NCBI GenBank assembly: GCA_036511595.1
Contig: DATCBY010000052.1
Span: forward strand, 6,686-70,685
Direction: 5' to 3'
DNA from: DASZQY01 sp036511595
GTDB lineage: Bacteria > Pseudomonadota > Alphaproteobacteria > Rhizobiales > Kaistiaceae
DNA: 64,000 nt
Shown piece after piece: positions 53,278 to 61,251 of the stretch; within the stretch, counting starts at the first letter, position 1, and each line of letters opens with the position of its first letter. Below the pieces are notes generated by a model that had not been told where the DNA came from, searched no databases, and saw only the letters and a program-made list of their open reading frames with translations. The translations under genes and the position numbers were made by a program.

Positions 53278-54153
53278 TCAGTCTTCCCCCGCTACGGTCG
53301 TGGGCCAGGTGAACTTTGCCCAGTCGGGGAGGGTGAGTGTTAGCGCAACGCCTTCCGCCGTGATCGACACCCCGGCATCGATAGCCTCTTTGGCCCGGTC
53401 GAGACGAACCAGGGCCAGCACGTTGATTCCCGCCGACGAGCCAAGGGCGCCGACGGATTTCTGGCCGGCAATCAGCGGGGTCCCCGCAGCCGGCAAAGGC
53501 GCTTCCCCACGCGCCATCACGAAGCGCCGGCGCGCCGTTCCGCGATGCTGCATGCGCGACACGACTTCCTGTCCGACGTAACAGCCCTTGGCGAAGTCGA
53601 CCCCGCCGAGCTGATCCATGTCGGCGTCATGCGGGTAAGATTCGCCGTACGCGAAATCGACGCCGCCTTCCGGCACGCCGAGTGCGATGCGATGCGCATC
53701 GTAGCCGGCGATAGCGGCTTCAGTGTAGTCCGCCGCCATGTCGGCCCCCGCTGGCACGATGCCGCGAAAGCCAAGCGCGGCGAGGCGGGGATCGGCCGCG
53801 ACCGGCCCGTCGACGATCGGCGCGCCCGCAGCGCCCCATGCCGCGATCACCTCACGTTCGGGAGAAAGGTCGGCGATCTCCACCCTCGCACGCAGCCGAT
53901 AGAAGCCCATCCGCTTCATGAAATCGGCCACAGCGGCTTTTGGCAGGTCGAACAAGAAACCGTCGCCGTCGCGAAAGACGATGAAGTCGAACAGGATCTT
54001 GCCCTGCGGTGAGAGCAGCGCGCCGAATTTTGCCGTACCGGCAGCTTCCGGTACGTCGGAAGTGACCAGATCATTCAGGAATTTGGGCGCGTCCAGGCCA
54101 CGCACGGCGACCACGCCGCGCCGCGTCATCTCGGCAATCCGTCCGTTGTCCAT
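53278..54153 (-). CDS. ygfZ: Folate-binding protein YgfZ (iron-sulfur repair)
   Basis: 291 aa, related to GcvT. The signature KGCYVGQEVVSRMQHRG is complete and includes the conserved Cys needed for Fe-S cluster maintenance. GGAAG is 6 nt before ATG 54153. First gene of a minus-strand string ygfZ-HD-phosphatase-nadQ, divergent from the dihydroorotase-like gene. Confidence 0.93.
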   Translation of the reverse strand: MDNGRIAEMTRRGVVAVRGLDAPKFLNDLVTSDVPEAAGTAKFGALLSPQGKILFDFIVFRDGDGFLFDLPKAAVADFMKRMGFYRLRARVEIADLSPEREVIAAWGAAGAPIVDGPVAADPRLAALGFRGIVPAGADMAADYTEAAIAGYDAHRIALGVPEGGVDFAYGESYPHDADMDQLGGVDFAKGCYVGQEVVSRMQHRGTARRRFVMARGEAPLPAAGTPLIAGQKSVGALGSSAGINVLALVRLDRAKEAIDAGVSITAEGVALTLTLPDWAKFTWPTTVAGED

Positions 54154-54182
54154 GGAGGCTTCCGGCTTGCAACCCGCGTCTG

Positions 54183-54194
54183 GCTTACGTAAGC
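54183..54194. promoter_or_regulatory. Perfect 12-bp palindrome between ygfZ and a dihydroorotase-like gene
   Basis: GCTTACGTAAGC in a 63-nt divergent region. It could be an operator for either gene; no regulator is known. Confidence 0.35.
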
Positions 54195-54216
54195 GGAGGC
54201 GACGCGCGGAGCAAGG

Positions 54217-55569
54217 GTGGCCAGGGCCGGGAAAATCTTGGAGACTTTCGACCTCGTTTTCAGGAACGCCACCGTCGTCAACCAGGACGGCGTCGGCCGG
54301 CGGGATATCGGCGTCCGCGACGGCCGTGTCGCCGCGCTGGGCGCCGTCCCGGCCGAAAGCGCCGGAGAGGTAGTCGATTGCACCGGACTCCACATCCTGC
54401 CCGGCGTTATCGACACGCAGGTCCACTTCCGAGAGCCCGGCGCCGAGCATAAGGAAGACCTCCAGACCGGCTCGCGCGCCGCCGTCATGGGCGGCGTGAC
54501 CGCCGTCTTCGAGATGCCCAACACCAATCCGCTCACTGCCACCGCCGAGACGCTTGCCGACAAGGTCGCTCGCGCCCTTGGTCGCATGCATTGCGATTTC
54601 GCCTTCTTCGTCGGGGCAACGCACGGCAACGCCGCCGACGTTGCCGTGCTCGAGCGCCTCCCCGGCGCCGCCGGCATGAAGGTGTTCATGGGGTCGTCCA
54701 CCGGCGATCTGCTCGTCGCCGACGACGATGGCCTGCGCGCGGTTCTGTCGCGTACGCGCCGCCGCGTCTCTGTCCACTCCGAGGATGAACCGCGCCTCAC
54801 AGCACGCCTCGGCGAGCGCGTCGCCGGCGATCCGTCGTCTCATCCCGTCTGGCGCGATGTCGACGCAGCCATGCTCGCAACGCGTCGCCTGACCCGAATT
54901 GCGGAGGAAGAAGGCGCCCGCGTCCACCTCCTGCACGTCTCGACCGCCGAGGAGATGGATTTCATCCGCGCCCATAAGGACGCCGTCTCGGTCGAAGTCA
55001 CGCCCCAGCACCTCACCCTCGACGCCTCGCAATACGCCAAACTGGGCGCGCGACTGCAGATGAACCCGCCGATCCGCGAGGCGCGCCACCGCCGGCGTCT
55101 GTGGCAAGCAGTCACCGACGGCACCGCCGATGTGCTGGGCTCCGATCACGCCCCGCATACACTGGCCGAGAAGGCGAAACCCTATCCGCAATCGCCGTCG
55201 GGCATGCCTGGTGTGCAGACGCTGGTTCCGGTGATGCTCGACCACGTCGCCGCCGGTCGCCTCAGTCTCGAGCGATTTGTCGATCTGACTTCGGCCGGAC
55301 CGGCGCGACTGTTCCAGATCGCCGGCAAGGGCCGCATCGCTGTTGGCTACGATGCTGACCTGACGGTGATCGATCTGAAGCGGCGCACGACCATAACCGA
55401 CGCGTTGATGGCCTCGCGCGCTGGCTGGACGCCCTATGAGGGCATGAGTGTTACCGGTTGGCCGGTCGGCACCGTCGTTCGCGGCAACCGCGTCATGTGG
55501 GAGGGCGAGCTGGCGTCACCGTCAACTGGCGCGCCGGTTCGCTTCCTGGAAGCGCTGCCGCGCGCCTAG
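54217..55569 (+). CDS. Class I dihydroorotase-like amidohydrolase
   Basis: 450 aa. The fold and most ligands are those of dihydroorotase/hydantoinase: MKVFMGSSTG (carboxylated Lys), VSVHSEDE, LLHVSTAEE and GSDHAPHT. However, the first metal motif is DTQVHFREPG, with Gln in place of the first His of the HxH pair. Similar proteins occur in rhizobia beside the true PyrC. The GTG at 54217 has GGAG 5 nt upstream. It may work on another cyclic amide; not proven to be pyrC. Confidence 0.85.
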   Translation: MARAGKILETFDLVFRNATVVNQDGVGRRDIGVRDGRVAALGAVPAESAGEVVDCTGLHILPGVIDTQVHFREPGAEHKEDLQTGSRAAVMGGVTAVFEMPNTNPLTATAETLADKVARALGRMHCDFAFFVGATHGNAADVAVLERLPGAAGMKVFMGSSTGDLLVADDDGLRAVLSRTRRRVSVHSEDEPRLTARLGERVAGDPSSHPVWRDVDAAMLATRRLTRIAEEEGARVHLLHVSTAEEMDFIRAHKDAVSVEVTPQHLTLDASQYAKLGARLQMNPPIREARHRRRLWQAVTDGTADVLGSDHAPHTLAEKAKPYPQSPSGMPGVQTLVPVMLDHVAAGRLSLERFVDLTSAGPARLFQIAGKGRIAVGYDADLTVIDLKRRTTITDALMASRAGWTPYEGMSVTGWPVGTVVRGNRVMWEGELASPSTGAPVRFLEALPRA

Positions 55570-56240
55570 TCGTCGTCGGTAAAATATTTCCACGTCCCGT
55601 CCGGCGCGATGCCGACGCGGAAGTAGGTGTAGACGCCGTCGGGCAGCATGTCTTCGTAGTCGCCGGCGTAAACCAGCTTGAAGAGCTGGACCAGCTGTGG
55701 CGGCGTCAGCTTGTCAACGGGGTAGCGGGCGAAGTAGGGCCACACGTACATCTCTTCCGGGGTGCCGATGTCGACGTGGACGTATCCTGCCTCCAGCACC
55801 TCGGTGAGGATCGCAAGCATCTCGCGACCCTCGCCGTCGCCCGATTGCAGCTTGAGATAGCCGATCGCATCCCCGCTGCCGTCTGGACCGAACTGCGGGT
55901 TGCCACTGCCTTCGATGACAACGCGCAGCTTCTCCGGGTCGCCGGTTGCCGCCGCGGCAATGATCTGCTCGCGCAGGCGCGCTACCGGCTTCGGCAGCTT
56001 CGAGAGGTCGTATTCCACGGCTGGCAGTTCCGCCGGGGCTTTGTCGCCCGGGGCTGCCGCCCCGGGGTTCGGCGTCGTCGACCCCGGCGTGTCGGCGCTG
56101 TCGCCGTCTCCCGCCTGATCGGGCGCGACCGTGATCGTCTGGGTTTCGACGGCGTGTGGTTTCGCGGCACCCAGAGCGGGTGCCGCCACCAAAGCCAGTA
56201 GCATCAACCCGACGATCAACCCGCGAAAGGAAGTGAACAT
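55566..56240 (-). CDS. Secreted hypothetical protein
   Basis: 224 aa with a signal peptide (FRGLIVGLMLLALVAAPALG), a Pro/Gly/Asp linker and a C-terminal domain with VEYDLSKLPKPVARLREQII and YVWPYFARYPVDKLTPPQ. It looks conserved among rhizobia, but I know no function. It converges on the dihydroorotase-like gene, overlapping its 3' end by 4 nt. Confidence 0.8.
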   Translation of the reverse strand: MFTSFRGLIVGLMLLALVAAPALGAAKPHAVETQTITVAPDQAGDGDSADTPGSTTPNPGAAAPGDKAPAELPAVEYDLSKLPKPVARLREQIIAAAATGDPEKLRVVIEGSGNPQFGPDGSGDAIGYLKLQSGDGEGREMLAILTEVLEAGYVHVDIGTPEEMYVWPYFARYPVDKLTPPQLVQLFKLVYAGDYEDMLPDGVYTYFRVGIAPDGTWKYFTDDD

Positions 56241-56393
56241 GCCGATTGCCCCGAGTCCCTGCGGGCGCGCCGCGCGCCTGCGCGCAGCATCCCGAACAGG
56301 TCGCCCGGAGTGGCACTCTAAAGGATTGGCGCGGTCTGGACCACGCCGCTTGGCGGCAAATCCTCGGAAAATGACGCCGGGATTCCGGCGGAT

Positions 56394-56666
56394 CTACTGG
56401 ATAGTGCGTTCGTCGACCGTGAATTCGAGCGCCCGGATTCGCTTCGGGAGCGTCTTGGCAAGCTCTGCCACAGGCTCCTCGCCATAGGTGGCGATGAGGT
56501 CGCAGAGCGCCGTGAACAAGGCCGCGTGGGCCAGGATTTCGGAATCGACGCCCTCAGCCAGCGCATTGTCCCAAGCCTCGCAGAGGTAGGCCAGTGCCAC
56601 CCGCTTTTTCTCCGCGATGGGCATTTCCTCACGCGCACGCACCGTCGTCTCTTCCGGGGTGGGCAT
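56394..56666 (-). CDS. Conserved small protein, possible CtrA target
   Basis: 90 aa from ATG 56666 (a TTG at 56711 would add 15). Helical and acidic, with KKRVALAYLCEAWDNALAEG and LFTALCDLIATYGEEPVAEL. No known domain. Two perfect TTAA-N7-TTAA sites lie 90-140 nt upstream, between this gene and the TIGR02301 gene. Confidence 0.72.
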   Translation of the reverse strand: MPTPEETTVRAREEMPIAEKKRVALAYLCEAWDNALAEGVDSEILAHAALFTALCDLIATYGEEPVAELAKTLPKRIRALEFTVDERTIQ

Positions 56667-56757
56667 CTTGCGGGTGTCCTTTTGGACGTCGAAGAGGGTT
56701 GATCCGGCCAATTTACCATGATCGGTTGGCCTCCGCAGCGGTATCGTGAAGAAGAGG

Positions 56758-56808
56758 TTAACCGGGAGTTAAAAAACCGCCCGGTCGCGTTAACCAATGG
56801 TTAACCAT
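56758..56808 (-). promoter_or_regulatory. Two CtrA-type boxes
   Basis: TTAA-CCGGGAG-TTAA at 56758-56772 and TTAA-CCAATGG-TTAA at 56790-56804; the second continues as TTAACCAT, the extended CtrA half-site. Both match the consensus exactly. They are oriented toward the small gene at 56394-56666. Confidence 0.7.
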
Positions 56809-57236
56809 CAGCGCCCGTAGCGCGCCGTAATGTCGGTGGTGATCCTGGCGCCTTCCTCGAGGTAACGCCCCGTCGCCTCCACCGCTGCGGCCGTGCATTC
56901 GAGATAGACCGAACGGTAGGTGGCGTACCCGTGATTGAAACGGTCGACCATGCGAGCCCGCCGCCCCTCGTCGGGCTGCTCCACATCGATGAGCTTCTGC
57001 ATCTGCTGCCGCCACACGTCGCCGTCGTCGGATTTGCAGAGCTGCCGGAGGTAGTGGACAGCGCCCAGAATTTCCGCCAGGCGCAGCAACTGGTCTTCGT
57101 AGGGCGGCGGGGCCGCCGGGCCGGCGGGAACCGACACAGCCGGTGGCGGTGGGGGTGCGGGCCCGAGATTGGTCGCCGACTGCGCGCTCATCGGCAGCGC
57201 GAGCACAAGCAGGAGCACGGTTGCAATGCTACGCAT
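56808..57236 (-). CDS. TIGR02301 family protein
   Basis: 142 aa. Signal peptide (MRSIATVLLLVLALPMSAQS), a proline-rich linker, then YEDQLLRLAEILGAVHYLRQ and FNHGYATYRSVYLECT, the pattern of the alphaproteobacterial TIGR02301 family of unknown function. Its ATG overlaps the 3' end of the Nudix gene by 8 nt. Confidence 0.88.
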   Translation of the reverse strand: MRSIATVLLLVLALPMSAQSATNLGPAPPPPPAVSVPAGPAAPPPYEDQLLRLAEILGAVHYLRQLCKSDDGDVWRQQMQKLIDVEQPDEGRRARMVDRFNHGYATYRSVYLECTAAAVEATGRYLEEGARITTDITARYGR

Positions 57237-57654
57237 CGCCGTTTCGCATCACCAGTCGCCGCGTATCGTCCGTCATCTTCAGTCCGTTGAGTTCGTCCTG
57301 CCTGACCCAGCGCGCTTCTGCCGCATCGTCGCCGGCGACCGGGTCAGCCGGTCCAGCGCGTCCGGCAAACACCACAAGCACAAAGTGGTAGGGCGCGCCA
57401 CCGGCCGCGCCTTCGCTGATGATTTCCGCCACGTCGATCTGGCGAAGATTGTGAACGGCAAGCCCGGTCTCCTCGCGCACCTCGCGCGTCGCGGCTTGTC
57501 GCAGTGTCTCGCCGCCGTCGACATGCCCGCCGGGCAGGCTCCAGTAGCCCTTCAGCGGCGATCGCACCCGCTTCACCAGAAGCACCCGGCCGCCGTCGCG
57601 CACCAGTACACTGACTCCCAGCACCGGCCGGCCCACATCGTGTTTGATCGCCAT
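57229..57654 (-). CDS. Nudix hydrolase
   Basis: 141 aa. The Nudix box GGHVDGGETLRQAATREVREETGL is intact (Gx5Ex7REUxEEx G). Shape and length resemble ADP-ribose or (d)NTP pyrophosphatases, but the substrate is not predictable. Divergent from the SRAP gene across 48 nt. Confidence 0.92.
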   Translation of the reverse strand: MAIKHDVGRPVLGVSVLVRDGGRVLLVKRVRSPLKGYWSLPGGHVDGGETLRQAATREVREETGLAVHNLRQIDVAEIISEGAAGGAPYHFVLVVFAGRAGPADPVAGDDAAEARWVRQDELNGLKMTDDTRRLVMRNGDA

Positions 57655-57702
57655 TTCCGCCGACCGTATCTGCTAACCTCGACGGGAAGAAGGGAGGAGG
57701 CG

Positions 57703-58389
57703 ATGTGCGGACGCTTTGCGCTGACCGACGATGGGGCGGCGCTCATGGCATTTCTCGGTTTCGTCGACGGCGAGCCGTTCCCGCCGCGCTATAATATCGC
57801 GCCGACGCAGCCGATTGCTATCGTGCGACACCAGCATGGCGCCCGTCGCTTCGCTCTCGTCCGCTGGGGTCTGGTGCCGTCCTGGGTGGAGAATCCCAAG
57901 CAGTTTTCGCTTCTCATCAACGCCCGCGCCGAAGGCATCATCGAGAAACCGTCGTTCAAGAACGCGATGCGTTACCGCCGCTGCCTGGTGCCGGCATCCG
58001 GCTTCTACGAGTGGCGCCGGCGGGGCGGTGAGAAGCAGCCCTATTGGGTGCGTCCGCGCACCGGTGGTCCGATCGCCTTTGCGGGCCTTTGGGAAACCTG
58101 GTCCGACCGCGACGGCGGCGAGATCAATTCTGCTTGCATCGTCACTACCCATGCCAACGCCACCGTGGCCCCTATTCACGCGCGCATGCCGGTGATCATT
58201 GCGCCGGAAAATTTCGAGCGCTGGCTGACGGAGCCGCATCCGGAAGAAGCCGCCGACCTGCTTCACCCAGCGCCCGACGATTTCTTCGAGGCGTTTCAGG
58301 TCAGCGATCGCGTCAACAAGGCCGACGCCGACGACCCCGGTCTTATCGAACCGGTCGTCGAAATGCGCGCCAGCCTTTTCGATGATTGA
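57703..58389 (+). CDS. SOS response-associated peptidase (SRAP/YedK)
   Basis: 228 aa. Starts MCGRFAL, with the catalytic Cys at residue 2 that crosslinks to abasic sites in single-stranded DNA, and has YNIAPTQP, RWGLVP, NARAEG, RCLVPASGFYEW and HARMPVI. AGGAGG lies before ATG 57703. No LexA-type box was noted upstream. Confidence 0.95.
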   Translation: MCGRFALTDDGAALMAFLGFVDGEPFPPRYNIAPTQPIAIVRHQHGARRFALVRWGLVPSWVENPKQFSLLINARAEGIIEKPSFKNAMRYRRCLVPASGFYEWRRRGGEKQPYWVRPRTGGPIAFAGLWETWSDRDGGEINSACIVTTHANATVAPIHARMPVIIAPENFERWLTEPHPEEAADLLHPAPDDFFEAFQVSDRVNKADADDPGLIEPVVEMRASLFDD

Positions 58390-58921
58390 TCCGCAACTCA
58401 TCTCGGCCGGTGGCGAAGGCTTCCTGCTCGGCGCCAGTTTGATCATTGCCATCGGCGCGCAGAACGCCTTCGTTCTCCGTCAGGGTCTGCAACGCCAGCA
58501 CGTGTTTGCCGTCGCCACCGTTTGTGCGCTGTCGGACGCGGTGCTGATCGCCGTCGGTGTCGCCGGGCTCGGCGCGTTAGTCGGTCGCAATCCCGGACTA
58601 CTAATGATGGTCGCGATCCTGGGCGCGGCTTTTCTCGTGGTCTACGGCGCGCTTGCCGCCCGCCGCGCGTTGCGGCCGGCAGGTCTGCGTCCGGCGGATC
58701 AGGCCGGCCTCACCCTCGCGGCGACGCTCGCCACCTGCCTGGCGCTTACCTTCCTCAATCCTCACGTCTATCTCGACACGGTCGTGCTCATCGGCGGCCT
58801 GTCGGCGCGACATCCGCCGGCCGGCGCGATCGCCTTTGGCGTCGGCGCCGGTCTCGCGTCGGCCATCTGGTTCTACGGTTTGGCGTATGGCGCGCGCCTG
58901 CTGGCACCGCTGTTCGCGTGA
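58382..58921 (+). CDS. LysE/ArgO-type amino acid exporter, truncated by TGA
   Basis: 179 aa. The frame opens with GEGFLLGASLIIAIGAQNAFVLRQGL, typical of ArgO/LysE, with five clear helices. After LLAPLFA comes TGA (58919-58921), and the same frame continues for 28 codons with LRLLDAAVALVMWAIAARLIG, the expected last helix, to a stop at 59006-59008. A single CGA or TGG to TGA change explains this. Start ATG 58382 overlaps the SRAP 3' end. Export function may be lost. Confidence 0.82.
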   Translation: MIDPQLISAGGEGFLLGASLIIAIGAQNAFVLRQGLQRQHVFAVATVCALSDAVLIAVGVAGLGALVGRNPGLLMMVAILGAAFLVVYGALAARRALRPAGLRPADQAGLTLAATLATCLALTFLNPHVYLDTVVLIGGLSARHPPAGAIAFGVGAGLASAIWFYGLAYGARLLAPLFA

Positions 58922-59011
58922 CCGGCCGCGTTGCGTCTGCTTGACGCCGCTGTCGCGCTGGTGATGTGGGCAATCGCGGCCCGCCTGATCGGCGAAGCGC
59001 TGAAGTGAGCG

Positions 59012-59197
59012 CTAGGCGGCGCTCGCTAGATCGGCCGGACGCTCGTCATGTTCCGTCCGCGCTTTGAGGTGATGGAGCGCCTCGGCCACCTCAGGAATGG
59101 CAACCTCGCCGTACTGCGAAACCAGCGATTGCTGGTTCTCCAGCTTGGCCTTGGCCTGGAAGGGGCGGTGGTCGATCGGGCTGGCGTGGCGGCTCAC
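59012..59197 (-). CDS. Small conserved hypothetical protein
   Basis: 61 aa from GTG 59197. The segment DHRPFQAKAKLENQQSLVSQ, then YGEVAIPEVAEAL, resembles short proteins seen in rhizobia. No function known. The GTG has an imperfect purine-rich ribosome binding site upstream. Confidence 0.5.
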   Translation of the reverse strand: MSRHASPIDHRPFQAKAKLENQQSLVSQYGEVAIPEVAEALHHLKARTEHDERPADLASAA

Positions 59198-59466
59198 GGG
59201 AGGGACTTCTCTGCTTGTCGGTTCGGCAGGATGCCGGATCGAATCGTACGATGTTTGTCTAGCTACGCGCCCGAATACGGCAGAACGGTGATAGCCGCCA
59301 TTGGTTAACGAAATCTTCTTGCGAGCTGTTGCACACGTGCCACTTCGGGAACGGCTTGGACAGGCGGTAGCGATCTGGCATTGATGGCGCCGCCGGCGGG
59401 CGGAACAAAGCCGCGATGGGAACGGGGGAGGGCACGCGTGGCGGCGCCAGGGATCATGGTCGGCCA

Positions 59467-60246
59467 ATGAGGGTGCGCCTGCGGGAGGGGCGGTCGCGGC
59501 TGGCCGGGTTGAGTTCCTATCTCGGCACGCTCGCGATTCCCGTTCTTATCATCGTCGCGGTCGGCCATCGCGCAGGCCTCCTGGATGCGACTTCGACCTA
59601 TGCCGCCATGGCGCTGGGTTTTGCGCTCGCGGCCGCCTCGGTTATCGCGGCGCTCGCCGCCTTCGTTGCCATATGGCGCGACGGGAGCCGCGGCACCGGC
59701 ACGGCCCTCCGCGGCCTCTTTATCGGCCTCGCCATTCTGGTCATGCCGGCGATCGGTGCGTGGGACGTGGTTACGCTGCCCCGACTGACCGACATCTCGA
59801 CCGATCCGTCCAACCCGCCCCTCTTCGTCGCGGCTCTCCGCGACCGCCGACCCGGGGATGCGCCCATCGTCGAACCCGACACCGCCGAGGCCGCGCTGCA
59901 ACGGCAGGCCTATCCCGACATCGTGCCCCGCCACTATCCGGTATCGGCGGCGCGCGTCTATCTTGAGGCGCGCAACATCGTCGACCAGCGCGGCTGGCGG
60001 GTCCTTACCGATTCAGCGCCTTCCGACGACGATCCTTCCGGGTCGATCGAGGCTGTCGCCCAGACACTCGTCTTCGGTTTTCGCCAGGACGTCGCGATCC
60101 GCGTCGTTCCCGAGGGGGACGGAACGCGGGTCGACATGCGCTCGGCTGCACGCGGCGGTGCGCACGACCTCGGCTCCGACGCCGAGCGCGTCCGCCACTT
60201 CTTCGGCGACCTCGACAACGCCCTTCAGGGCGTCACCGGTAGTTAG
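59467..60246 (+). CDS. DUF1499 domain membrane protein
   Basis: 259 aa. Three N-terminal hydrophobic segments (SYLGTLAIPVLIIVAVGH, TYAAMALGFALAAASVI, and FIGLAILVMPAIGAWDVVTL) are followed by a soluble DUF1499 domain (YPDIVPRHYPVSAARVYLEA, DVAIRVVPEGDGTRVDMRSA). Function unknown. It is preceded by a 269-nt gap that contains no obvious promoter. Confidence 0.87.
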   Translation: MRVRLREGRSRLAGLSSYLGTLAIPVLIIVAVGHRAGLLDATSTYAAMALGFALAAASVIAALAAFVAIWRDGSRGTGTALRGLFIGLAILVMPAIGAWDVVTLPRLTDISTDPSNPPLFVAALRDRRPGDAPIVEPDTAEAALQRQAYPDIVPRHYPVSAARVYLEARNIVDQRGWRVLTDSAPSDDDPSGSIEAVAQTLVFGFRQDVAIRVVPEGDGTRVDMRSAARGGAHDLGSDAERVRHFFGDLDNALQGVTGS

Positions 60247-60258
60247 CAACTACTGCGC

Positions 60259-61251
60259 CTACCGAACCAGCCGCTCGCGTCCGTATAGCAGCATCATGCC
60301 GACGATGACGACCCCATAGACGATCTGGCGACCGGATTCGGGCATCTGCATGACCGACAGGATCGATTGCAGGAGCGTGATGAGAATCACTCCGGCGACC
60401 GTGCCCAAGTAGCTGCCGCGGCCGCCAAGGATCGACGTACCTCCGAGAACCACCGCCGCAATGGAGGGGAGCAGGTAGGCGTCGCCCATTGATTGCGCCG
60501 CCTTCGACGCATAGCCGGCGAGCAGCACACCGCCGACGGCGGCCAGCCCTCCCGACATGGCGAAGGTCAGCATTACGATCCGGCGTGTATTGATGCCCGA
60601 GAGATAAGCGGCGCGCTCGCGGTTGCCGATGCCATACACGGCGCGACCGAACGTGGTGCGCGTCAGCAGGAACACCGCGATACCGCCGACGATCGCCCAT
60701 ACAATGACCGCGTTGGGCAGCGCCGGGATTATGAAGCCCGTGGCGAGGTAGCGCATTGGTGGCGAGGCGGTGTCTTTCGGCGAGAAGCCGCCGGAATAAA
60801 CGACCATGATGCCCTGCGCCACCGCGTTGGTGGCAAGCGTAATGATCATCGAGGGTATTCGGAGATAGGCGACCCCCACCCCGTTCAGCAAGCCAAGAAG
60901 GACACCGCACAGGATGCCGAATGGAATGCCGAGGATGACGCCCCACGGTCCGAAAGACGATGCGAACGACGCCATCATGGCGCCGGTCGTTACCACCCAA
61001 GGCACCGATAAATCGATCTGGCCGAGCAGGATGACCAGCATCATCCCAGTGGCAATGACGCCGAGGAACGACGCCACCTTGAGCTGTTGCAGCAGATATT
61101 CCGGCGACAGGAAATTTCGCGAGTAGAGGCTGCCGACAAGCAGGAGAAGGATGATGCAGCCGAAGGCGGTCGCCACGGCCGGATCGACGCGACGGAGGAA
61201 TGCCGGCATGCGACTGGCCGCTTCCCGGACAGGACGTGCAGCCTCGGTCAT
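60259..61251 (-). CDS. Sugar ABC transporter permease 2 (RbsC-like)
   Basis: 330 aa, about eight to ten helices. The EAA-like loop region contains RNRERAAYLSG (GNRERAAYLSGI) and GINTRRIVMLTFAMSG, typical of the BPD_transp_2 family. ATG 61251 overlaps the preceding permease stop as ATGA. Part of a binding protein-ATPase-permease-permease operon; two permeases occur in ribose/galactofuranose-type systems. Confidence 0.92.
   Translation of the reverse strand: MTEAARPVREAASRMPAFLRRVDPAVATAFGCIILLLLVGSLYSRNFLSPEYLLQQLKVASFLGVIATGMMLVILLGQIDLSVPWVVTTGAMMASFASSFGPWGVILGIPFGILCGVLLGLLNGVGVAYLRIPSMIITLATNAVAQGIMVVYSGGFSPKDTASPPMRYLATGFIIPALPNAVIVWAIVGGIAVFLLTRTTFGRAVYGIGNRERAAYLSGINTRRIVMLTFAMSGGLAAVGGVLLAGYASKAAQSMGDAYLLPSIAAVVLGGTSILGGRGSYLGTVAGVILITLLQSILSVMQMPESGRQIVYGVVIVGMMLLYGRERLVR

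Noticed and set aside
56318..56797. 159-codon minus-strand frame overlapping the small CtrA-linked gene
   Set aside because: It has an ATG with GGAGG 10 nt upstream, but its product is Arg/Ser/Pro-rich shadow text; the overlapping frame has normal helical protein composition.
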